From: Chitinophaga pinensis
Lineage (GTDB): Bacteria > Bacteroidota > Bacteroidia > M30B66
Length of the DNA stretch: 8,422 nt
Reading direction: 5' to 3'
Assembly: GCA_943333015.1 (NCBI GenBank)
Contig: CALQRR010000055.1
Span: forward strand, 1 to 8,422
Notes under the pieces: model-generated
What the model was told of the DNA's origin: nothing
What the model saw: only the letters and a program-made list of their open reading frames with translations
The model's database searches: none
In this document: positions 1 to 6,453 of the stretch, piece after piece
Layout: each line of letters starts with the position of its first letter
How positions within the stretch are numbered: the first letter of the stretch is position 1
Translations under genes and position numbers: made by a program

Positions 1-282
1 GCTGTCAACGCCTCCTTTCCGACGGAGGTAGATGTAATTCAGATAATCCCATTCCCCGCAATTTTCACCGGTCGGACATTTGAACGAAAGTTTCAAGATC
101 ACTTTGTGAATACCTGTTCCTGCGGAAGGAAAAACGGCCCAATTGGGATACGCGGTATAACCGGCACCTGGATTGGTCCGAATGAGCTGATCCGTGTGTG
201 TTTTAATTGAAATTGTATCGCCCGGCGCTGCTTGAGTGTTTATAAAAAGCAACAGAAACAGGAATGTAAAAACTCGGGACAT
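1..282 (-). CDS. Secreted PNGase F-like protein, N-terminal part (runs off left edge)
   Basis: The frame opens with ATG at 282-280 and stays open for 94 codons to the left edge, so the 3' end is missing. Residues 1-19 form a signal peptide: MSR, a hydrophobic run (VFTFLFLLLFI), then NTQAA with likely cleavage near residue 19. The mature start (PGDTISIKTHTD) and the segment CGEWDYLNYIYLR at residues 75-87 resemble the N-terminal domain of peptide-N-glycosidase F, where a CDEWD(R/Y)..N.Y(V/I) segment occupies the same place. Two Cys (69 and 75) flank a short loop, as in that domain, and could form a disulfide. In Bacteroidota this domain occurs in true deglycosylating enzymes and in large secreted proteins with a C-terminal type IX secretion tag; the catalytic part would be outside the window, so activity cannot be judged. 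The gene is divergent from the efflux locus at 401 and probably unrelated to it. The resemblance is from memory of the family, not a search. Confidence 0.72.
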   Translation of the reverse strand, partial: MSRVFTFLFLLLFINTQAAPGDTISIKTHTDQLIRTNPGAGYTAYPNWAVFPSAGTGIHKVILKLSFKCPTGENCGEWDYLNYIYLRRKGGVDS

Positions 283-400
283 GATTGGGTTTTGTTTGTT
301 GAACAAGAATACGACAATGTTTAAAATATCGGATTGTTTTAACCAGTTCCAATTAAGCTCCTTGCGTCAAACGAAACAAATGATTCTTTACTTTTAACCC
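283..400. promoter_or_regulatory. Divergent intergenic region carrying two promoters (inferred)
   Basis: This A/T-rich stretch separates the minus-strand PNGase-like gene from the plus-strand His-rich gene, so it must hold the start signals for both unless transcription enters from farther away. I looked for the Bacteroidota-type signals (TTTG near -33 and TAnnTTTG near -7) and found only partial matches, such as TATTCTTG on the minus strand about 20 bases before the ATG at 282. An imperfect inverted repeat (GTTTAAAA at 319-326 and TTTTAAC at 337-343) is present, but base composition could explain it. No open frame in this stretch looks like a gene. Confidence 0.3.
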
Positions 401-775
401 GTGAAAATTTTGGCACTTTTTCTCTCCTTTTATTTCTTTGCCGGAAGTCTTATGCCCGGCTCCGATTGGGATGAATTGCCAAAACTCGCGGACCTTATCG
501 AACACTATCATCATCATGAAGTGTCTTCCCACGGGAAAATTACGTTTGCCGATTTTATCTACCTGCACTATTCATCCGAGTCGTCTCATCCCCAAGAAGA
601 CGGCTGCTCATTGCCTTTTCAGCACCCATACGCTTGCGCATTTCTAGCAGTGATTCCGCAGTTCGACTTTCGCATTGCACCTATTGTGCATTTTCCTGAT
701 CAGCCTGTTCTCCACGTCACCAAAGAGACTCGCGATCACGTCTCAGCCGTTTTTCAACCGCCCCAACTAGGCTGA
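401..775 (+). CDS. Small exported His-rich protein upstream of metal efflux pump
   Basis: A 124-residue protein with a GTG start at 401. An in-frame TAA at 395-397 rules out a longer form, and the next in-frame ATG (452, residue 18) would remove the signal sequence, so GTG is the best start. Residues 1-22 look like a Sec signal peptide (MKILALFLSFYFFAGSLMPG). The rest is soluble and has 11 His, including HYHHHE at residues 35-40 and further His at 44, 56, 63, 75, 97, 105 and 113, plus two Cys (69, 79). It ends in FQPPQLG. From memory, short exported proteins of this layout (DxxELPKL..LIxHY..H, then a LPFQH-like segment) commonly precede CzcA/CusA genes in Bacteroidota and carry no firm function. 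His content and position just before a metal pump suggest periplasmic metal binding or sensing; that is inference. It is on the same strand as the pump, 136 bp upstream, so co-transcription is possible but not shown. Confidence 0.75.
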   Translation: MKILALFLSFYFFAGSLMPGSDWDELPKLADLIEHYHHHEVSSHGKITFADFIYLHYSSESSHPQEDGCSLPFQHPYACAFLAVIPQFDFRIAPIVHFPDQPVLHVTKETRDHVSAVFQPPQLG

Positions 776-795
776 TTCGGACTGGCCATTGCCAT

Positions 796-815
796 CATCA
801 CACGTTAACGTGATG
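796..815. repeat. Short palindrome between His-rich gene and pump gene
   Basis: CATCAC (796-801) is repeated inverted as GTGATG (810-815). Inside it lies a perfect 12-base palindrome, CACGTTAACGTG, at 801-812. It begins 20 bases after the His-rich stop codon and 97 bases before the pump start. It could be an operator for a dimeric metal-responsive regulator acting on the pump. It could also be a weak terminator or attenuator, since TTTTT follows at 824-828, but the stem is short and not GC-rich. No regulator gene is in the window to support the operator reading. Confidence 0.35.
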
Positions 816-911
816 AATCCCCGTTTTTCGAATCGACTCTTGCGCCGATCCATTAATTCAGAAGCAGAGGGTTTTTAACCTATTGAATTCCATCTTTTTA
901 TATTTAGAGGA

Positions 912-3900
912 ATGCTAAATAAAATCATTCATTTTTCCGTCAACAACAAGCTGATCATCGGCCTTTTTATCATTGGTCTGATTGGCTATGGAAGTTACGA
1001 GTTTACCCGACTTCCTATCGATGCCGTCCCCGACATCACCAACAACCAAGTTCAGGTTATCACTGTTGCTCCTTCTCTTGGTGCTACCGACATTGAACGA
1101 CTTGTTACTTTTCCCATCGAACTGGCCAACAGCAACATTGCCGGATTGCATGAGATCAGAAGCTTTTCCAGATTCGGACTTTCTCTAGTCACCATTGTTT
1201 TCGATGACGATGTGGATGTGTATTGGGCCCGACAGCAAGTTGCTGAACGTTTGGATCAAGTTAAGTCAGAAATCCCCCAAGGCGTTGGTTCCATTTCACT
1301 CGGACCTGTTACTACCGGATTGGGAGAAATTTATCAGTACGTTGTCCGGCCCAAGCCCGGATATGAAAAGAAATACTCCTCCATGGAACTGCGCACCATT
1401 CAGGATTGGATCGTGCGCCGGCAATTGTTAGGTGTAAAAGGCGTGGCCGACGTCAGTAGTTTTGGTGGTCACCTCAAACAGTATGAGATTGCCGTTGAAT
1501 CCAATAAACTCAAAGCCAACAACATTACCATTAACGATGTGTTTGCCGCACTCGAAAGCAACAACCAAAATACGGGTGGTGCCTACATCGAAAAAGGACC
1601 AACGGTGCTCTACATTCGGAGTGAAGGTCTTGTTGGGGATCTCAAGGACATTGAAAATACATTCATCCGCAATACCGCAAACGGCACACCTGTTCTTATC
1701 CGGGACATTGCTGAAGTACGTTTAGGAAGTGCCACCCGGTATGGTGCCATGTGTTACAACGATCAAGGGGAAGTGGCTGGAGCCATCGTGATGATGCTCA
1801 AAGGTGCAAACAGCAATGAGGTCATTCATGATATCAAGGAACGTGTTGCACAAATTCAGAAATCATTACCTGAAGGCGTTCTTATCGAGCCTTTTCTGGA
1901 CCGCACCAAAATGGTCAACAATGCCATCGGGACTGTTAAAACGAACCTCATGGAAGGTGCGCTCATCATTCTTGGAGTACTTATTTTATTCCTAGGAAAC
2001 TTTCGGGCAGGACTTATTGTCGCATCGGTGATTCCATTGGCCATGTTGTTTACCGTTATCATGATGAACATTTTTGGTATTAGCGGAAACCTGATGTGTT
2101 TTGGAGCCCTTGATTTTGGATTGATAGTCGAGGGAGCCGTTTTTGTGGTTGAGGCCTCAATGCACCAGCTATCCCATAGCAATCGAATACCGTCACTTCA
2201 ACGAATAACGAAAGAAACGATGGATGGCGAAGTGAAATCAGCAGCCACTCGCATAATGAAAAGTGCCGTTTTCGGACAAATTATCATTCTTGTTGTGTAT
2301 TTGCCAATTCTCAGTTTGCAAGGTATTGAAGGGAAAATGTTCAGGCCCATGGCTCAAACAGTGGCCTTCGCGCTAACAGGTGCATTTCTGCTCTCGCTTA
2401 CCTATGTTCCCATGATGACGGCATTGGTTCTGAGTAAAAAAGTATCACATAAAAAAACGGTGTCCGATCGTATGATGGGATTCCTGGAGCGCATCTACCA
2501 ACGCTACCTAATCCGTATTCTACAATTCCCGAAGACTCTAATCGGTAGTGTTTTGATTTTATTTTCTGTAGCACTTCTTTTACTCAATTCAATGGGCGGT
2601 GAATTCATACCGGCTTTGGAAGAAGGCGATTTTGCTGTTGAAACACGTGTGCTCACCGGAAGTAATCTCAACACCACCATCGCCAGTACACAAAAGGCTG
2701 CGGGCATTTTGAAAAACCGTTTCCCGGAGGTGATCAAGGTGGTGACCAAAATCGGTAGTGGCGAAATACCCACCGATCCAATGCCCATGGAAGCTGCCGA
2801 CATGATGGTCATTCTTAAGGATCGCAGCGAGTGGACTTCAGCGACTTCGTTTGATGAACTGGCCGAAAAAATGACCGCCGCTGTTGCCGAAGTGCCGGGT
2901 ATCACCGTTAGTTTTCAATATCCGGTTCAAATGCGTTTTAACGAATTAATGACCGGCGCCAAACAAGATGTGGTATGCAAAATATTTGGTGAAAACTTAG
3001 ATACTCTCGCGTCCTATGCCGCCCGCTTGGGCGAGCTTTCTGGCTCTGTTCAGGGGGCTCAAAATATTTATGTTGAACCGGTTACCGGCATGCCACAAAT
3101 CGTTATTGAGTATAAACGGGCCGCCATTGCTCAGTTTGGACTATCCGTGAGCGATATCAACAAGGTCGTAAATATTGGACTTGCAGGGCAAAGCACAGGT
3201 TTCGTATATGAAGGGGAGAAACGATTTGATCTCGTGGTTCGACTCGATGGAAGGCAACGCGAGAACATCGAAGATATTCGCAACCTACTCATTCCAACAC
3301 CGGGTGGGCAGCAGGTACCCTTGTCGCAACTGGCGGATGTGATGTTGAAAGATGGTCCAAACCAAATTCAACGGGAAGATGCCAAACGCAGGATTATCGT
3401 CGGATTTAATGTGCGAGGTCGTGATGTACAATCGATTGTAACAGAGCTGCAGCAAAAAGTTGGCACCTCCATCAAACTTCCGGCGGGCTACTTTATCACC
3501 TATGGTGGAGCCTTCGAAAACCTCAATGCGGCAAAAGCGCGATTGAGCATTACGGTTCCCATCTCGCTACTGTTGATTTTCTTGCTGCTGTATTTCTCCT
3601 TCAGCTCCATCCGTCAGGGATTACTCATCTATTCTGCCATTCCGCTTTCTGCAATCGGTGGAATATTTGCCCTTTCGCTGCGCGGAATGCCTTTTAGTAT
3701 CTCCGCCGGTGTTGGTTTTATTGCCTTGTTCGGAGTCGCTGTCCTCAACGGTATCGTGCTTGTGGCTGAATTCAACCGACTAAAAGCGGAAGGATGGACG
3801 GATCTAAAAAAGATTGTAGTTATGGGAACCAAGATCCGGTTACGCCCCGTGCTTATGACGGCCTTTGTCGCCTCGCTCGGATTTCTTCCAATGGCGCTAA

Positions 3901-5270
3901 GCACTGGTGCCGGAGCCGAAGTGCAGCGGCCATTAGCTACCGTGGTTATTGGAGGATTGCTCATTGCCACCCTATTGACCTTGTTCGTGTTGCCCCTCTT
4001 ATATATCCTGTTTGAAGCAAAAGCAGAGAAGAAAAAGGCAAAAAAATCAGCCAGCTCGATGGGAGTTATTCTGGTGTTGCTTTTGGCTGGATCAGTCAAT
4101 CCACTGCTGGCACAGACTCCTATTTCTGTGCAGTCAGCTATTGACACGGCCATGGCCAACAACCTGCGTGTGAAGCAGCAGAAACTTGTTGCAGAATACC
4201 ACAAACAACTCGAAAAAACAGGATGGGATATTCCACAAACCCTGATCAATGCGGAATACGGACAAATCAACAGCCGATATCTTGACAATCGTTTTGGTGC
4301 GAATCAGGCGTTTAGTTTCCCCACCGTTTACATGCGACTCAAAACGAAACTCACCGAAGAATCTAAGAGCAGTGTTTTGCAGGTGGACGTGGAAAAATCG
4401 GAATTGAAAAAAGCAGTCACCCAAACCTTTTACACGTTGCTGTACCTTGAGCAGAAACGGCTTTTGTTGCAGCGCATCGATAGTCTGTATGGAGGTTTCC
4501 TGCAAAAAGCGGAATTGCGTTTCTCTAGTGGTGAGAGCAATGTATTGGAAACGGCATCTGCAACCATGCAACGTGGGCAGATTGGTGTTCAAATGCAACG
4601 CTTGGCAACCGAGGTCGCACGGATTCAATCCGAATTTCAGTTACTGTTAAATTCCTCCACGGTGTTTGTGCCTTCGGCTGAAAGCTTCAAAATGACCGGG
4701 ATAGATGTTTCCACTCCGGCAAATCCCCAGCACCCACGTTTACAGTTGCTGGAACAGGATAAACGGATATCGCTGGCCAATTACAAACTGGAACGTTCGC
4801 AATTACTCCCATCCTTGTCATTGGCCTACAACAACATGACCATGTATGGTTCTGGTTCCGATAATAAGTCATACACCTATGGAACCCGTTTTCAATCGGG
4901 GCAACTCGGCATTGGTATTCCGCTGTTTTCAGGTTCCGTTCGTGCGCGTATTAAAGGTGCCGCTATTCAGAAATCAATCGCGGAAACGGCTTTTTTAGTT
5001 GGACAGCAAACGATTCGTTCAGAATACCAAAATGCGTTGTCTGGTTATCAGAACCTACTCCTGACTTCCAGCTACTATGAGCAAACAGGATTGAAAAATG
5101 CACGGCTCATAATCGCCACAGCTAACAATCAATTTTCCAACGGAGACATCAATTACCTCGACTGGGTTATGTTAACCAATCAGGCCGTCACCATTGAAAA
5201 TGAATACCTCGATGTCGTCCACAACCTCAATACGGTTGTTATTCAACTCCAATATTTAAATGCTAACTGA
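912..5270 (+). CDS. CzcA/CusA-family heavy-metal RND transporter fused to TolC/CzcC-type outer-membrane factor
   Basis: A 1452-residue fusion. Residues 1-1036 are a complete HME-type RND proton/metal antiporter: TM1 near 13-29, porter domain to about 340, TM2-TM6 near 344-507, TM7 near 541-560, second porter domain to about 875, TM8-TM12 near 878-1034. Family marks include RLPIDAVPDITNNQVQV (33-49), GALDFGLIVEGAVFVVE in TM4 (398-414), GGEFIPALEEGD (562-573) and RFNELMTGAKQDV (675-687). The Met triad of the Cu/Ag pump CusA is not evident; the RFNEL region is closer to CzcA, so a divalent cation such as Zn, Co or Ni is likelier, though unproven. Residues 1037-1067 look like an internal signal peptide. 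Residues 1068-1452 are an outer-membrane factor with two OEP repeats (about 1073-1250 and 1273-1450), each with a beta-hairpin region (about 1110-1147 and 1299-1347). GAGG ends one base before the ATG at 912, unusually close; the start matches the family N-terminus. The adaptor follows by 2 bp. Such fusions are known in Bacteroidota. Confidence 0.95.
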   Translation: MLNKIIHFSVNNKLIIGLFIIGLIGYGSYEFTRLPIDAVPDITNNQVQVITVAPSLGATDIERLVTFPIELANSNIAGLHEIRSFSRFGLSLVTIVFDDDVDVYWARQQVAERLDQVKSEIPQGVGSISLGPVTTGLGEIYQYVVRPKPGYEKKYSSMELRTIQDWIVRRQLLGVKGVADVSSFGGHLKQYEIAVESNKLKANNITINDVFAALESNNQNTGGAYIEKGPTVLYIRSEGLVGDLKDIENTFIRNTANGTPVLIRDIAEVRLGSATRYGAMCYNDQGEVAGAIVMMLKGANSNEVIHDIKERVAQIQKSLPEGVLIEPFLDRTKMVNNAIGTVKTNLMEGALIILGVLILFLGNFRAGLIVASVIPLAMLFTVIMMNIFGISGNLMCFGALDFGLIVEGAVFVVEASMHQLSHSNRIPSLQRITKETMDGEVKSAATRIMKSAVFGQIIILVVYLPILSLQGIEGKMFRPMAQTVAFALTGAFLLSLTYVPMMTALVLSKKVSHKKTVSDRMMGFLERIYQRYLIRILQFPKTLIGSVLILFSVALLLLNSMGGEFIPALEEGDFAVETRVLTGSNLNTTIASTQKAAGILKNRFPEVIKVVTKIGSGEIPTDPMPMEAADMMVILKDRSEWTSATSFDELAEKMTAAVAEVPGITVSFQYPVQMRFNELMTGAKQDVVCKIFGENLDTLASYAARLGELSGSVQGAQNIYVEPVTGMPQIVIEYKRAAIAQFGLSVSDINKVVNIGLAGQSTGFVYEGEKRFDLVVRLDGRQRENIEDIRNLLIPTPGGQQVPLSQLADVMLKDGPNQIQREDAKRRIIVGFNVRGRDVQSIVTELQQKVGTSIKLPAGYFITYGGAFENLNAAKARLSITVPISLLLIFLLLYFSFSSIRQGLLIYSAIPLSAIGGIFALSLRGMPFSISAGVGFIALFGVAVLNGIVLVAEFNRLKAEGWTDLKKIVVMGTKIRLRPVLMTAFVASLGFLPMALSTGAGAEVQRPLATVVIGGLLIATLLTLFVLPLLYILFEAKAEKKKAKKSASSMGVILVLLLAGSVNPLLAQTPISVQSAIDTAMANNLRVKQQKLVAEYHKQLEKTGWDIPQTLINAEYGQINSRYLDNRFGANQAFSFPTVYMRLKTKLTEESKSSVLQVDVEKSELKKAVTQTFYTLLYLEQKRLLLQRIDSLYGGFLQKAELRFSSGESNVLETASATMQRGQIGVQMQRLATEVARIQSEFQLLLNSSTVFVPSAESFKMTGIDVSTPANPQHPRLQLLEQDKRISLANYKLERSQLLPSLSLAYNNMTMYGSGSDNKSYTYGTRFQSGQLGIGIPLFSGSVRARIKGAAIQKSIAETAFLVGQQTIRSEYQNALSGYQNLLLTSSYYEQTGLKNARLIIATANNQFSNGDINYLDWVMLTNQAVTIENEYLDVVHNLNTVVIQLQYLNAN
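4020..4115 (+). other. Signal-peptide-like segment at the RND/outer-membrane-factor junction
   Basis: Residues 1037-1068 of the fusion read as a classic Sec signal peptide: a Lys-rich stretch (KAEKKKAKK, 1037-1045), a hydrophobic core (MGVILVLLLAG, 1050-1060), then SVNPLLA with a likely signal peptidase I cut after Ala1067, leaving QTPIS as the start of the outer-membrane factor. The C-terminus of an RND pump is cytoplasmic after TM12, so the Lys stretch would stay inside and the core would cross to the periplasm, the topology a signal peptide needs. Cleavage would release a free outer-membrane factor that can insert in the outer membrane. An internal ATG at 4059 (Met1050) could also start a separate product, but no clear ribosome binding site precedes it. 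Confidence 0.6.
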
Positions 5271-5272
5271 CC

Positions 5273-6403
5273 ATGATCAAACTTCATAATATTGCTTTTT
5301 TGCTCTTGCTTGCCGCATGTAGTTCCGCCCCTGGAGAAAAGGCTCCTGCGGAGACGGCCACATCGGCACAAACCGTTAAACTCACTGCCGCACAGGCAAA
5401 AAATGCTGCTATCGTAACCGGAAAGGTGCAGCAGAAAATGATTTCCCGCATTCTGCATGTGAATGGAAAAATTGACGTGCCACCTCAAAACATGGTTTCG
5501 GTCAGTGTGCCTTTAGGTGGATTTCTGAAATCAACGCAATTGATGGCTGGAATGCATGTCCGCAAGGGCGAAGTCATTGCCACCATGGAAGATCAGCAAT
5601 ACATTCAGCTGCAACAGGATTATCTGATTGCTCAGGCCAAACTCACCTACGTTGAAAAGGAATTTGAGCGTCAGCGGGAACTCAATCTGAGCAAAGCGAC
5701 CAGCGACAAAATTTTTCAGCAGACCGAATCGGATTTCATCACCCAAAAAGTCATGGTGAAATCGCTGTCGGAGAAGTTAAAGCTGATCAGTATTGATCCA
5801 GCTCGGTTGACAGAAAACACCATCTCGAAAAGCATCAGTATTTACTCTCCAATCGATGGCTATGTTACTCATGTGAATGTAAACATTGGAAAATACACCC
5901 AGCCCAGTGAAGTGCTTTTTGAGCTAGTAAACCCTGCCGATATTCATCTGGCATTGAATGTTTTTGAGAAGGATCTTGATGATATTTATATCGGCCAAAA
6001 ATTGGTGGCATTCAACAATAGAAATCCCGAGGACAAACACCTGTGTGAAATCATCCTGATCGGTAAAAACTTATCTGCCGATCGTAACGCGGAGGTTCAT
6101 TGTCATTTCGAAAAATACGATGAACGCTTAATCCCGGGCATGTATATGAATGCCGAGATCGATTTAAAAAACAGTCCTTCCGACGTCCTACCCGAAGATG
6201 CCATTGTCATGTTCGAAGGGCATCAGTATGTATTCATTGAGCAAGCTCCCAATGCATATGTTATGCAGGAAGTTACATCTGGAAGTACGGAACTTGGATT
6301 TACGCAGATTCTGGAAGGTCTTTCCGAAATTGGAAACAAACCGGTTGTTTTAAAAGGAGCGTATACGTTACTGATGCAACTCAAGAATACCTCCGAGGAA
6401 TAA
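5273..6403 (+). CDS. RND efflux periplasmic adaptor, lipoprotein (CzcB/CusB type)
   Basis: A 376-residue membrane-fusion protein that should link the RND pump to the outer-membrane channel in the periplasm. Residues 1-16 are a lipoprotein signal with the lipobox LAAC, so Cys16 would be lipidated. The domain order fits the family: first half of the barrel-sandwich (about 67-105, with LGGFLKSTQLMAGMHVRKGE), an alpha-hairpin rich in Gln, Lys and Glu (about 108-180), second half (about 187-220, YSPIDGYVTHVNVNIGKY), beta-barrel (about 221-300, ending HFEKYDERLIPGMYMNAEI) and a membrane-proximal domain to 370. The length is normal for the Bacteroidota CzcB group. The start lies 2 bp after the pump stop codon, so the genes are almost certainly co-transcribed and probably translationally coupled. 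The order pump, then adaptor, with no separate outer-membrane-factor gene, differs from the czcCBA order of Proteobacteria. No N-terminal metal-chaperone extension such as a CusF-like or heavy-metal-binding domain is seen. Confidence 0.93.
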   Translation: MIKLHNIAFLLLLAACSSAPGEKAPAETATSAQTVKLTAAQAKNAAIVTGKVQQKMISRILHVNGKIDVPPQNMVSVSVPLGGFLKSTQLMAGMHVRKGEVIATMEDQQYIQLQQDYLIAQAKLTYVEKEFERQRELNLSKATSDKIFQQTESDFITQKVMVKSLSEKLKLISIDPARLTENTISKSISIYSPIDGYVTHVNVNIGKYTQPSEVLFELVNPADIHLALNVFEKDLDDIYIGQKLVAFNNRNPEDKHLCEIILIGKNLSADRNAEVHCHFEKYDERLIPGMYMNAEIDLKNSPSDVLPEDAIVMFEGHQYVFIEQAPNAYVMQEVTSGSTELGFTQILEGLSEIGNKPVVLKGAYTLLMQLKNTSEE

Positions 6404-6422
6404 TTGCCTGACGGAGTTGCTT

Positions 6423-6453
6423 GTCTACCTGTAATTTAGAACTGCAGGTAGAC
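6423..6453. terminator. Inverted repeat between convergent genes, possible two-way terminator
   Basis: GTCTACCTG (6423-6431) and CAGGTAGAC (6445-6453) form a perfect 9-bp stem with a 13-base loop; two G-T wobbles could extend it. It lies 19 bases after the adaptor stop and overlaps the last codons of the MBOAT gene, whose stop (TAA on the minus strand, 6436-6438) is in the loop. The position between convergent genes fits a bidirectional transcription end. There is no T-run after the stem on either strand, so it is not a standard intrinsic terminator; it may act as an RNA 3'-end stabiliser or have no role. Confidence 0.4.

Noticed and set aside
319..343. GTTTAAAA / TTTTAAC inverted repeat as an operator in the divergent region
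   Set aside because: The arms differ in length by one base and are made almost only of A and T in an A/T-rich stretch, so chance is a good explanation.
353..568. A 71-codon open frame on the minus strand, opposite the His-rich gene
   Set aside because: The plus-strand frame has a good signal peptide and a family-like composition, while this frame has none and overlaps its start.
895..911. TATATTTA (899-906) as the -7 promoter element of the pump gene
   Set aside because: A start about 7 bases downstream would fall in or beside the ATG at 912, and there is no TTTG at the proper distance upstream.
4059..4061. Internal ATG (Met1050) as the true start of a separate outer-membrane-factor gene
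   Set aside because: There is no stop codon between the RND part and this ATG, no clear ribosome binding site, and the Lys-rich part of the signal would be lost. A cleaved fusion explains the sequence better, although a second start cannot be excluded.
3629..4288. A 219-codon open frame on the minus strand, opposite the RND pump
   Set aside because: It lies wholly opposite a strongly conserved gene and crosses the RND/outer-membrane-factor junction. Its translation is low-complexity (Ser, Ile, Thr, Pro) with no recognisable motif, as expected of an antisense shadow.
4134..4628. A 164-codon open frame on the minus strand, opposite the outer-membrane-factor half
   Set aside because: The opposite strand encodes clear OEP-type sequence; the antisense translation shows no domain, signal or motif.
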